From positions 2,579 through 65,529 of the forward strand of contig DANB01000023.1 in NCBI GenBank assembly GCA_002497245.1: a stretch of 62,951 nt of DNA, given 5' to 3'. Positions 52,017 through 61,729 of this stretch are shown here, one piece after another. Positions within the stretch are counted from its first letter, which is position 1; each line of letters opens with the position of its first letter. Made by a program: the position numbers and the translations under genes. The DNA comes from Euryarchaeota archaeon UBA439. Lineage in GTDB: Archaea; Thermoplasmatota; Poseidoniia; Poseidoniales; Thalassarchaeaceae. The notes beneath the pieces are model-generated. The model saw only the letters and a program-made list of their open reading frames with translations, was not told the DNA's origin and did not search any database.

Positions 52017-52997
52017 ATGGAAGAGCCAATCGGACTACTTGTCTCTAAAATTGGAGAGCAAATTGGAGTAAATTCAATGGCTCTAGAATTAGGCATAATT
52101 ATGACCGGTGCATTGTTTTTAGGTCTGGGATTTCATAGGAAAAAGGATGCGAAATCGCGTTATTACGCGGCTATAGGGTGGATTTTTACCGGATTATACT
52201 TTTACTTGCAATCAGGACACTATGTTGAGATTTCTGATCCCGTTTTAGTACTAATGACCGCCGGCGCATTACCTGGAAGTATAGCTTTGGCTATCTGGGA
52301 AGTAAAAAATGAAAATACACCAGACGCTTTACAATGGCTCAGAGGTTGTTTTACTTGGGCAGTAGTACCATATTTTGTCATTTTTAGTGTCCCATATCTG
52401 AATATGGCCCTCATTCAATTGACAGCAGAAAGTACAGAACTAATGTTGGAATTTTGTGGTCTAGGAAATTATCATATTGGAGAAATGATGGTGGCACGTG
52501 ATGGTGCACCCGACATTCCTGTTTCTGAGTGGGATGGAAACAAATGGATACTCACAGAGTCTCTAGCAGAGGAAGGATTTTATGTCCAATTCTTTGATTC
52601 TGATGGCATGGTAATTGTTCAATTTATCATGGCTTGTTCTGGACTACAGTCAATGATAATATTTGTAGGAGCTATTGGAGCATTAAGTTCTGTTTCTTGG
52701 AAAAGAAGAGCTAGAGGGCTTTTGATAGCATTACCTACGATATATGTTTTGAATATGTTCAGGAATGCAGGAATCGTTTGGCTGACAGAAAGTTATCCGA
52801 ACTGGTCATTATTAGGCATCGAAATGTTTGATTTTACTCATAGCTATGCTGCAAAAGCAATCTCACTCTTTGCAATGTTCCTTATGGCTATTGCCCTATT
52901 TGATTTATTGCCAGAGTTGCACAAACATATAATGAAGATTCTCAATCCAATATTCGATGTCGCTGAAAAAATTACAAGAACAAATAAGTCATCTTGA
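52017..52997 (+). CDS. Archaeosortase (exosortase/archaeosortase family)
   Basis: A 326-residue membrane protein with about seven or eight helices. The catalytic triad pattern is clear: Cys207 in IMACSGLQSM, Arg249 in NMFRNAGIVW, and His275 in FDFTHSYAAKA. Archaeosortases cleave C-terminal sorting signals and attach lipid to surface proteins. The frame opens at TTG 51996; ATG 52017 is favoured. A long extracytoplasmic insert (about 145-190) precedes the catalytic helix. It is divergent from the gmhA-gmhB pair, suggesting linked surface biogenesis. Confidence 0.9.
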   Translation: MEEPIGLLVSKIGEQIGVNSMALELGIIMTGALFLGLGFHRKKDAKSRYYAAIGWIFTGLYFYLQSGHYVEISDPVLVLMTAGALPGSIALAIWEVKNENTPDALQWLRGCFTWAVVPYFVIFSVPYLNMALIQLTAESTELMLEFCGLGNYHIGEMMVARDGAPDIPVSEWDGNKWILTESLAEEGFYVQFFDSDGMVIVQFIMACSGLQSMIIFVGAIGALSSVSWKRRARGLLIALPTIYVLNMFRNAGIVWLTESYPNWSLLGIEMFDFTHSYAAKAISLFAMFLMAIALFDLLPELHKHIMKILNPIFDVAEKITRTNKSS

Positions 52998-55900
52998 ACG
53001 AAGTTGTTCGTAGAGTTTCCCAGTTAGAGGCATATCATGTTCCCATGCAAACTCTTTCATAACACGTAATGCCTCCTTCTCTAAATCTGAGTCTCCTACA
53101 AAATCTGTCACTTCAATGACGCCATCTTTAGTATTAGCTTTGAAAGCAGCAATAGGTTCTTCTTTATGGAAAACCATGTAAGCTGAGCCGAATCCAAATC
53201 TTTCTCTAAGGAGACTGCCGAAATAGTGTACTAATGGGTCGGATGGTGGAACCACCAAGTCTCTAGTTTTTCTAATTCCATCCAGACCTTCCAAAATATC
53301 TTGTCTACCCCAACAAATATCTTGTAAGTCGTCCACCAAGAACCCCTTTATCAGAGTCCCATCAGATTCAAAATCATGCATAACATCGCTTATCTCTTCA
53401 GCAGAAAAGGCAGAACCTGCTAATCTTTCTACCTGTTTCAAAGAAATTACAGGATACTCACTCACCAAGTCTCTAAGATAATTTGACTTAATATCCCATA
53501 AATCACTGTTAGAAATAGGAGCTACTGTCTTGAATCCTCCCCTATAATCTTGTATTAGATGGCCACTTCTTACTAATGGAGATATTAATTTCCTGAATTC
53601 TGCTCTTTTCATGGCATGTCTCTCCATAAAAATTACAGGATCGTGATGTTCTCTAAAGAACTGAAGAATATCTTCATCCTCTTCATTTGGTTGTAAATTA
53701 CGAATAGTTAACAGTCTCTCAAAATGTTTCTGCCGCCCCCATACTAGATGGCCTCGTAAATTTGTTCCTTGAGATAATTGATGTGCAGCCGCCATTGCTT
53801 TCAGATTAACTCTAAACATCTCACAACGTCCTCTTAAAGCGAAATCATCTCTCAATTCATCCATAGTTTCGAGTGCTAATGTCTCATTTTCATGCCTAGA
53901 ATTCTGATGTAATCTATGGTGATAAAATAACATTCTATTGACTTCTTTTCTCGACCTAGGTTCTACGACTCCACCGCGAATATATCGCTCTCCATCTCCC
54001 ATTGAAATGAATCCTAACTCGGCAAGAATTTTCTGAATATTCTCATCACAATCGTGTACTGGTATCGAATTAAATGCGTGCAAAACTGATACATCTACTA
54101 GTCTGTCTCTATAATTCTCCAATAATTCTTCGAATGTTTCTTTAAACTCATCAAGATAAGAATGGGGGATATTTATATCTTTAATTTCTAGATAGTCATT
54201 GACTACAAACATCAAGATTCTACCAATAGGGTCTACTCCCTTGAAAACTGGATGATACCATCCCTGTTTGAGAATTAATCTTACTTCTTGAATAAATCGA
54301 CTACAAAATGGGTCAGATTGAGACAAAATTCTCATTTTCCTATCTTCAACTACTGGTTGTAATAGTAATTCTGCATCTTCTTGTGATGCATAATAGTCAG
54401 TTGGATCTGGTTGAAGAGCAACTATTCTCCTAATCTGTTTTGAATCATCTAAATCTCTCAAGACTTCAGCTAATTCTTCTACAGGCCTACTTACATAGAA
54501 TCTTAATGTATGTAATCGAACTGGACCTATAGCTTCAATTAGTTGCTTTACAGAACTCGCAAAATCTAATGGCTCTACTACGTCATGAATCTTATGGAAG
54601 ACTGCTAAGGAACGTTTTCTATTAGGCAATACTAGATACTGCTTAGCGACCAATAATTGTCTTTCTAGATTATTTAGAGCACTTTTCAGACTTCTCTGGA
54701 TATGAGCATTTTCTTTACCTTTCGGATACCCATCAAATAACTCTGCACGTGATAAACCGCCTGGAGTGATTTTATCTAACAATTCCTGCTCTAATGCACC
54801 TATCCATGGTTCACCTCTTAAGCCCAAAAACATAGGAATTTGGTCTTTAGAAGTATATCCGACTCTGTTATGAAGTAAACGCCCATTGTAAATATCTGAA
54901 TCGTGTTTAATGTCTTTCCAGTCTCTAAATCGATAATTTCTCACACGATGCAATAGTTCATCTCTTCTTTGTACAAGAGTTAGACTCCTTATTGCCTCAG
55001 AAGGTTCATTATATTCTTTGAATGATTTAGCAAGAAGATGATTTTGAAGAGTACGGTAATCAACAACCTCTACACTCCCTCCAGTTATTCTGTATTCATC
55101 AACTCTAAGGATATATTCTCCCTCATCTGTTTGAGTAAAGAATCCGATAGACACTAAATTTTTCATTTCTAATTCTTGCAGTACTGCTTCGACCTGAGCT
55201 TGAGGGAATGGGAGTCTAGAACTAAGACTCTCAGATATCTGAGGCCCCTCTGAACCTAACATATCCAATAATTTCATTCTCAAACAATCTTGTGGATCTG
55301 ACAAGTTCTTTTTCTTCAATTCTTTAGGTTCAAAATCACCGTCATAACCCACACCTACTTCATAAGTTAGCCCTCCAGTGTATAATTCCCTAATATCATC
55401 AGCTTCTGAACCACCAGCTACTGCTAGACAACCTAATGTTCCGTGGACATCTGCCATTCTCATTGAGAACCATTTGTCATCTATTTGTTCATGGCCAGTG
55501 CCTTGAACTCTAGTAATTAGACCTCTTTCGGCTAACTCCCTTACCCATTCTTTAACTATTTCAATATCTATATCCTTTAGTTTATGTTCATAAAGAGGAT
55601 TAGATAATTCTCTATTCAAACCACCACCCATGTCCATTAATTTCAATAAGCCATTTGCATTAGTTGGTTCAGAGATTTTCGACATATAATATTCTGATAT
55701 CTTAGATTTATCTAAGTCGGTGGCTAATGAACGCGCACCCAATAAGCGTCTGAGGATTTCAGGATCAACATCTTTAATCAAATAGGCTCTTGTCCTTAGA
55801 GACAAGAGATCTTCAAATGAAGACATGAATAATGTCATACCTAAAGGTGAAGGCATTTTGACCCTTCTATGAACAATTCTAACATGTTCACTATCCATTC

Positions 55901-58283
55901 TATTGATGAATATTTCAAGCTGAGCCATGTCTAAATCCGAATGAAGAATCTCATTCATTGTTTCACGTATTAACACAGAATCGTCCATTTGCCTATGTTT
56001 TTGCATAATTTGTTCAGCCCTCTGCTGAAACTGCTTTGGACTGACTTCATCTGCACCGATTCTTCTTGGATTAAGCATACTTCGACTAGAAATTTCTCTA
56101 AATCTCTTTGAAAATAACTGTGACTCCATCATGTGTTTTTGAAGAACATCTTTGCTGTTTCCCTGTTTGAATATTTCTGGAATTAGAGATATTTCGACCT
56201 CGTGACTCAATTTAATCATAAATCCATTTTCATCAAAGGAAAGTTCGTGAACGATAATATTGTCATTTGTTGCTATGCCTGCAAAAAGATGACCAAGAGC
56301 AAGATTGAATGCCCTACCTCTACAAGTCGTAACTATGTATGTCGGCAACGGAGCCTCTACTTGTTCAACTAAAATTAAATCGTTACTGGGAACTTGGAAA
56401 GTAGTAGCAACATGTTCTTGGAAAAATCCAGAAACTGCATGAGCTACAGGTCTATTTAGACCTAAAATATCTGTGAAAATTGTCATTGGATCTTTTTCTA
56501 AACGAGCATATGTCGCAACTTCTTCGAGCAATTCTAAGACTTCTTGACTTAATTCATGAGTCCTACTATTTGCTTCTCCAGTCCATGAAGGTATTGTTGG
56601 CCTATATCCTGTTGCAGGACTAACATTGACTCTAGTGCCTCTGATACTGCTTACTCTGTAAGTTGAACCTCCCAGTAAGAATACATCGCCGTTCCTCAGA
56701 CTAGAGACGAAACTAGATGATAATTGACCAACCATTGTGCCATCAGATGTGAAAACTAAATAGTTATTATTTGGAGCAATTGTACCAATATTAGTGTAAT
56801 AAATCATCTGAGCGAAACCTCGCTTACCAAATTTATTATCTTCCCAATCGACCCAAATTCTTCTTTCATCTTCTAAAAGATCTAGAACCTCAATATAATC
56901 ATCATAAGGCAGATTTCGGTATGGCCATGAAGCAGAGGCCAAATCATATGCATCATCAATATCCCATTCTTTAATAATCGAAAGGCCGATTAAAAATTGG
57001 GCTAAAACATCAAGACAATTCTCAGGGAATTTAAGAATATCCATTGAGCCCCTTAAAATACCAGTTTGTAAAGCAACTAACTCTAACAAATCATGAGGAG
57101 AAATTGGTAAAAATCTCGCACGGGGAAGGCCGCCGACTTGGTGTCCGGCTCTACCAATTCTTTGTAATGCGGTAGCAATACTTCCAGGAGAACCTACTTG
57201 AATTACTAAATCAACAGAACCAATGTCTATTCCCATTTCTAAGCTACTGGAAGAAACTACACATCTGAGATATCCATTTTTTAGACGTTGTTCGACATCT
57301 AATCGAATTGCCTTATCCATCGAACCATGATGTCCCTCTACTCCCAATAATCCTGCAATTTTTAATTTTTGAACTACTGTTTCAGTCATATTCCTAGTGT
57401 TTACGAATACTAAGGTAGTAGTGTGTGCTTCTACCAGTTCCTTTATTCGATCTACATTATGATCTAGTATTTCTTTGATTGGGGTTGAGGCAAATCTTGG
57501 TGTTGGCAGTATAATATCTAAATCAAGATCTCTTGAGCCTGAAATTTTCGCAATAAACACTTTCTGTGTATCTACATCGCTATTGCGACTATCAGATGCA
57601 ACCAAATACTCTGCAACTGCTTCCAAAGGCTCCATAGTAGCACTAATTCCAATTCTCTGTACATCCGAGTCTATCACTGAATCCATTAGTGCTAAACTCA
57701 ATGAAAGATGAGTTCCTCTTTTAGTAGGGACCAAAGAGTGCATTTCATCAATTATCATCCATTTCATATCATTCAGAATTGGCCTGAATCTTTTACTTGC
57801 AAGTGCGAGTCCCAGAGATTCGGGAGTTGTAATCAAAATATGAGGTGGTTTTTTCAGCATTTTCTCTCTTTCTTTTTGGGGAGTATCTCCAGTCCTTAAT
57901 CCAACAGTAATATCCTTAGCTCTAGAGGGCAGATAACTTTCTTTTATTTCTGTTAAAGGGCCTATCAGATTCTTTTGAATATCATTTGCAAGAGCTTTGA
58001 TGGGAGAAATATACATACATTGCACAGAATTTTCTAAACTACCATCTAATGATCGACTAACTAGATCATTAATCACAGTCAAGAAAGCAGTTAGAGTCTT
58101 ACCAGAACCCGTAGGGGAACATAGTAAGAGATGCTCCCCCTCCATTATCTTAGGAATAGCTACTTTCTGTGGATTTGTGAAATCTGGAAATTTATCTTTG
58201 AACCAATTACGCACAGGTGGACATAATTTTCCTAGGAGTTCTTCAGACTCCATTACATCTTGTATATATTCAATATCTGGCAT
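52989..58283 (-). CDS. lhr: Giant Lhr-family superfamily 2 helicase
   Basis: A 1764-residue Lhr. The first roughly 850 residues are the Lhr core: Walker A SPTGSGKTLTAF, DEMH (IIDEMHSLVPTKRG), and motif VI QRIGRAGHQVGG, then winged-helix and beta-barrel domains. About 900 further residues with repeated helical/winged-helix-like segments follow. E. coli Lhr is 1538 residues; archaeal Lhr is usually 850-950, so this is long for an archaeon. Lhr translocates 3' to 5' on single-stranded DNA and unwinds RNA:DNA hybrids. It converges with the archaeosortase gene (nine-base overlap). Confidence 0.93.
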   Translation of the reverse strand: MPDIEYIQDVMESEELLGKLCPPVRNWFKDKFPDFTNPQKVAIPKIMEGEHLLLCSPTGSGKTLTAFLTVINDLVSRSLDGSLENSVQCMYISPIKALANDIQKNLIGPLTEIKESYLPSRAKDITVGLRTGDTPQKEREKMLKKPPHILITTPESLGLALASKRFRPILNDMKWMIIDEMHSLVPTKRGTHLSLSLALMDSVIDSDVQRIGISATMEPLEAVAEYLVASDSRNSDVDTQKVFIAKISGSRDLDLDIILPTPRFASTPIKEILDHNVDRIKELVEAHTTTLVFVNTRNMTETVVQKLKIAGLLGVEGHHGSMDKAIRLDVEQRLKNGYLRCVVSSSSLEMGIDIGSVDLVIQVGSPGSIATALQRIGRAGHQVGGLPRARFLPISPHDLLELVALQTGILRGSMDILKFPENCLDVLAQFLIGLSIIKEWDIDDAYDLASASWPYRNLPYDDYIEVLDLLEDERRIWVDWEDNKFGKRGFAQMIYYTNIGTIAPNNNYLVFTSDGTMVGQLSSSFVSSLRNGDVFLLGGSTYRVSSIRGTRVNVSPATGYRPTIPSWTGEANSRTHELSQEVLELLEEVATYARLEKDPMTIFTDILGLNRPVAHAVSGFFQEHVATTFQVPSNDLILVEQVEAPLPTYIVTTCRGRAFNLALGHLFAGIATNDNIIVHELSFDENGFMIKLSHEVEISLIPEIFKQGNSKDVLQKHMMESQLFSKRFREISSRSMLNPRRIGADEVSPKQFQQRAEQIMQKHRQMDDSVLIRETMNEILHSDLDMAQLEIFINRMDSEHVRIVHRRVKMPSPLGMTLFMSSFEDLLSLRTRAYLIKDVDPEILRRLLGARSLATDLDKSKISEYYMSKISEPTNANGLLKLMDMGGGLNRELSNPLYEHKLKDIDIEIVKEWVRELAERGLITRVQGTGHEQIDDKWFSMRMADVHGTLGCLAVAGGSEADDIRELYTGGLTYEVGVGYDGDFEPKELKKKNLSDPQDCLRMKLLDMLGSEGPQISESLSSRLPFPQAQVEAVLQELEMKNLVSIGFFTQTDEGEYILRVDEYRITGGSVEVVDYRTLQNHLLAKSFKEYNEPSEAIRSLTLVQRRDELLHRVRNYRFRDWKDIKHDSDIYNGRLLHNRVGYTSKDQIPMFLGLRGEPWIGALEQELLDKITPGGLSRAELFDGYPKGKENAHIQRSLKSALNNLERQLLVAKQYLVLPNRKRSLAVFHKIHDVVEPLDFASSVKQLIEAIGPVRLHTLRFYVSRPVEELAEVLRDLDDSKQIRRIVALQPDPTDYYASQEDAELLLQPVVEDRKMRILSQSDPFCSRFIQEVRLILKQGWYHPVFKGVDPIGRILMFVVNDYLEIKDINIPHSYLDEFKETFEELLENYRDRLVDVSVLHAFNSIPVHDCDENIQKILAELGFISMGDGERYIRGGVVEPRSRKEVNRMLFYHHRLHQNSRHENETLALETMDELRDDFALRGRCEMFRVNLKAMAAAHQLSQGTNLRGHLVWGRQKHFERLLTIRNLQPNEEDEDILQFFREHHDPVIFMERHAMKRAEFRKLISPLVRSGHLIQDYRGGFKTVAPISNSDLWDIKSNYLRDLVSEYPVISLKQVERLAGSAFSAEEISDVMHDFESDGTLIKGFLVDDLQDICWGRQDILEGLDGIRKTRDLVVPPSDPLVHYFGSLLRERFGFGSAYMVFHKEEPIAAFKANTKDGVIEVTDFVGDSDLEKEALRVMKEFAWEHDMPLTGKLYEQLRSR

Positions 58284-58463
58284 TTAATATACACCGCGAC
58301 CCGAAGCGTATCGATTGAGTACTTATAATGTTGGATTAAATCATTGATTTTTTGATAAGAAAATTAAAATTCTGAAATCTGCTGAAAACATCAAAGAATC
58401 AATTTTTATTTCAACCTACTAAGGATGGCTTGAAAGGTAAACACTCATTCAAAGGTTCATAAT

Positions 58464-60182
58464 ATGACGGATGAGAAGCGTATTGAGAGGCTCTCAGCAA
58501 TGCTGAAGAGAAGAGGAATTATACTTCCTGCTTTCGAAATATATGGAGGTGTTTCCGGTTTAATTGATTATGGCCCAGTAGGTGCATCGATTAGAAGAAG
58601 AGTCATTCAAAATTGGATAGAACATTGGACGATAAATGGAGATATTGTAGAAATAGATTCACCCACAATAACGCCTGAAAATGTATTAATTGCGAGTGGT
58701 CACGTTGGTGAGTTCAATGATTTAATGACACAGTGTGAACAATGCTCAAGTGCTTTCAGAGCTGATCAATTAGTCGAAGGTTATCATCCTAATCCAGATA
58801 TTCTAGTTTCAAAGGAAATTGATGAAATTTTAACAGCAGAGAAAATAAAATGCCCCAATTGTAATCAATCCCAATGGACTTCTTCGAAACCAATGAATCT
58901 AATGTTTGGCACAAAGATAGGGGCAATGAAATCTAGTAGACAAGCATACATGAGACCCGAAACAGCTCAAGGAATGTTCATGCTCTATCCTTCGTTATAT
59001 AGGCATTTTAGACAAAAACTACCATTTGGCGCAATTCAAACTGGAAAGGGGTATAGGAATGAGATTAGTCCAAGACAGGGCATGATTAGATTGAGAGAGT
59101 TTAATATGGCTGAATTGGAATATTTCATAGATCCTGAAAACCCTCCAATAATTGATTTGTCAGCAAATAAAGAGAAAATTACACTTATTCCTGACCCAAA
59201 TGGAAATGAACATAAAGAAATTAGAATTACTTTACAGGATGCTATAGATAATAATGTCATAAAGGATAAAACAGTAGGCTATTTCTTGTCAAGAACATGG
59301 GATTTCTTAATTGGAGTAGGTATTGAACCCTCAAAAATCAGATTTAGGCAACATGAAGGTAGTGAGATGGCTCATTATGCAGAGGATTGTTGGGATTGTG
59401 AGATTCTAGGAGAACATGGTTGGATAGAATGCGTAGGAATTGCAAATAGAACTTGTCACGACTTACTGTCGCATGAAAAACATTCAAACTCAAATTCATT
59501 AAGAGCTTGGAGAGAATTTGATGAAGTTAAAGTAGAGAATAAAGAGATTCTAGCAGCCAAAACTTCCGTACTAGGCCCTATGTTTAGAGATAGGGCTGGA
59601 TCTGTACTATCAGCTCTAGAAAATCTGGAAAATATACCAGATAACCTACCATTTAATTTAGAGCTTGATGATGGTTCTAATGTAGAAATAACAAGTGAAA
59701 TGGTAGAAAAGAAGATGATCAATAACAGTATTGCAGGGGAATGGTTTACACCTCATGTAATTGAGCCGGCTTTTGGTATTGATCGAATTATCTGGCACAT
59801 CTTGGATCATGCATACGAAGAAATAGAGAAGGAAGGAGAAAAATATAATCTACTCAAATTAAAAGAATCAGTGGCTCCTGCTGATGTAATTGTTTTACCA
59901 TTATTTGAAAAGGATGGGATGGGGGTTACTGCAAGAAAATTAAACTCGCAAATCAATCAAATGAAAGGGGTAAAATGTCTAATTGATTCGAGTAAATCTA
60001 TTGGAAGAAGATACGCAAGAGCTGATGAGATTGGTGTGCCATGGGCGATAACCGTAGATCATCAAACACTGGAAGATGGGACTGTCACAATAAGAAGAAG
60101 AGATGATCAAAAACAAATTAGAATGGAGATTAATCAACTATTAACTCTAATTGATTCTAATATGGTTTCAACTTTATTCTGA
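58464..60182 (+). CDS. glyS: Glycyl-tRNA synthetase (archaeal/eukaryotic type)
   Basis: A 572-residue class II synthetase. It opens RRGIILPAFEIYGGVSGLIDYGPVGASI. A zinc-binding insert has CEQC and CPNC, motif 2 reads GYRNEISPRQGMIRLREFNMAELEYF, and motif 3 reads EPAFGIDRIIWHIL. It ends in an anticodon-binding domain. It is a dimeric alpha2-type enzyme, as in archaea and eukaryotes. The 180-base gap upstream holds only AT-rich promoter-like sequence. rfcL follows 35 bases downstream. Confidence 0.95.
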   Translation: MTDEKRIERLSAMLKRRGIILPAFEIYGGVSGLIDYGPVGASIRRRVIQNWIEHWTINGDIVEIDSPTITPENVLIASGHVGEFNDLMTQCEQCSSAFRADQLVEGYHPNPDILVSKEIDEILTAEKIKCPNCNQSQWTSSKPMNLMFGTKIGAMKSSRQAYMRPETAQGMFMLYPSLYRHFRQKLPFGAIQTGKGYRNEISPRQGMIRLREFNMAELEYFIDPENPPIIDLSANKEKITLIPDPNGNEHKEIRITLQDAIDNNVIKDKTVGYFLSRTWDFLIGVGIEPSKIRFRQHEGSEMAHYAEDCWDCEILGEHGWIECVGIANRTCHDLLSHEKHSNSNSLRAWREFDEVKVENKEILAAKTSVLGPMFRDRAGSVLSALENLENIPDNLPFNLELDDGSNVEITSEMVEKKMINNSIAGEWFTPHVIEPAFGIDRIIWHILDHAYEEIEKEGEKYNLLKLKESVAPADVIVLPLFEKDGMGVTARKLNSQINQMKGVKCLIDSSKSIGRRYARADEIGVPWAITVDHQTLEDGTVTIRRRDDQKQIRMEINQLLTLIDSNMVSTLF

Positions 60183-60217
60183 ATAATCTTCAATAGGCGT
60201 CGACTTAAGGAATACTC

Positions 60218-61729
60218 GTGGCTGAACACTTGGTTGAAGACTGGACTGAGAGATATAGGCCAACTTCAATAGGTGAAATGGAAGGTAATGAATCTCAATT
60301 AAGAAAAATCAGAAATTGGTTAGAACAATGGAATTCCCCAAATCCACCAGAGAAAAAGGGAATATTATTATCGGGACCTCCAGGAGTAGGTAAGACTACA
60401 TTAGCTAAAGCAATTGGAAATGAGAAAGGATGGACTGTAATAGAACTGAATGCATCTGAAGAAAGAAATGCAGCAGCAATTAGGAGAGCAGCAACAAGAG
60501 GTTCACAACATATTTCATTAGATCAATTTACAGGAAATAAAAATGAGAACGGAAGAACTCTAATTTTATTGGATGAGGTAGACCATTTGAGTGGAAGTTT
60601 TGCTAAACTTAACGATGAAGCTATTGAGAAAAGAATTAGCGGTGATGAAGAAAAATTTAAAGGCGATTCTGGAGGAAAAGCGGAATTAATCAATCTTCTA
60701 AGAAAAAGCAAACAACCGATAATTATGACTTGTAATGAGCCAATGAAACTTTGGGGAAGTGGTAGAAGTTGGAAACAAAATCAAAATCGTGTCCTAAAAC
60801 TAGCTGAACAAATAATCTTCAAAAGAGTTGAAAAAATGCATATGAGGAAAATCTCTCGAAGAGTTTTGGATGCTGAAGGTTATTCAATTGACCCAGAAGC
60901 ACTTGAAGCTTTGATAAACGGTAACCCAGGAGATTTGAGAGCTCTTGTTAGAGACTTACAAGCGGTCTCAGTTATTTCAGGAGAGCATATTGATTTAGTC
61001 GCTGTTAGAGACCTATCCTCTGTAGCTGTCAGAGATTCTCAAATTGATGTGTTCAAGGCATTGCAAGCAGTTTATAAAAGTAAATCGGGTAAAAATGCGG
61101 GCAAAATATTACTAAATTCAGACAAAGATCCGGACCAGATGATTTCATGGTTTACATGGAATAATCAAAGTGTATTTGATAATAGAACACTTGAAGAATT
61201 AAGCACGGCAATGGTTAGTGCAGATAGAGCATTAGCTACAAAATTTAAGAATAGAGCGTATAGATCTTGGTACTGGGGTTCAGTACTTTCTGCACAAGCA
61301 GCTGTTGCGATGAAACCAATAGATTCAGCAAGAGATCCGTTCATAACATATCCAAACTTTCTTAGAAGAGGAGGTTCAGGGATTAAGAGTTCTATAATTG
61401 ACAATTTAAGTAAGCAACTAGATACTAGTAAAGCATCCATAAGAGAAGAATTATGGCCCAAACTTTTGGCAGTTCATGATTCAGAAATAGGAGGTGACCC
61501 CTTGGATTTGTCATTATCTAAGAAGCTCGGTTTAACTCTTGAAGACCACTTGTCACTATATGGAATTGCTAAATCAAAACCAATGGGGATTAAAATTAGT
61601 GAAGCATTTAATGAAGAAATTGAAGAAGATTATGACTTAGATCAAGGAATAAAAATTGATTCCGAAGAAAAAATCGAAGAAGAAAAGAAAGAACCATCTG
61701 GTACCCAATTCACACTGGATTCGTTCTAA
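60218..61729 (+). CDS. rfcL: Replication factor C large subunit
   Basis: A 503-residue AAA+ clamp loader subunit. It has WTERYRPTSIGEMEGNESQ, Walker A GPPGVGKT (53-60), ELNASEERN, Walker B LILLDEVDHLSG (Asp119-Glu120), and RFC box motifs around CNEPMKLWGSGRSW. The acidic C-terminus ends QFTLDSF (497-503), a PCNA-interacting PIP box variant. RfcL with RfcS loads PCNA. The start codon is GTG. It follows glyS and converges with trkH. Confidence 0.95.
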   Translation: MAEHLVEDWTERYRPTSIGEMEGNESQLRKIRNWLEQWNSPNPPEKKGILLSGPPGVGKTTLAKAIGNEKGWTVIELNASEERNAAAIRRAATRGSQHISLDQFTGNKNENGRTLILLDEVDHLSGSFAKLNDEAIEKRISGDEEKFKGDSGGKAELINLLRKSKQPIIMTCNEPMKLWGSGRSWKQNQNRVLKLAEQIIFKRVEKMHMRKISRRVLDAEGYSIDPEALEALINGNPGDLRALVRDLQAVSVISGEHIDLVAVRDLSSVAVRDSQIDVFKALQAVYKSKSGKNAGKILLNSDKDPDQMISWFTWNNQSVFDNRTLEELSTAMVSADRALATKFKNRAYRSWYWGSVLSAQAAVAMKPIDSARDPFITYPNFLRRGGSGIKSSIIDNLSKQLDTSKASIREELWPKLLAVHDSEIGGDPLDLSLSKKLGLTLEDHLSLYGIAKSKPMGIKISEAFNEEIEEDYDLDQGIKIDSEEKIEEEKKEPSGTQFTLDSF

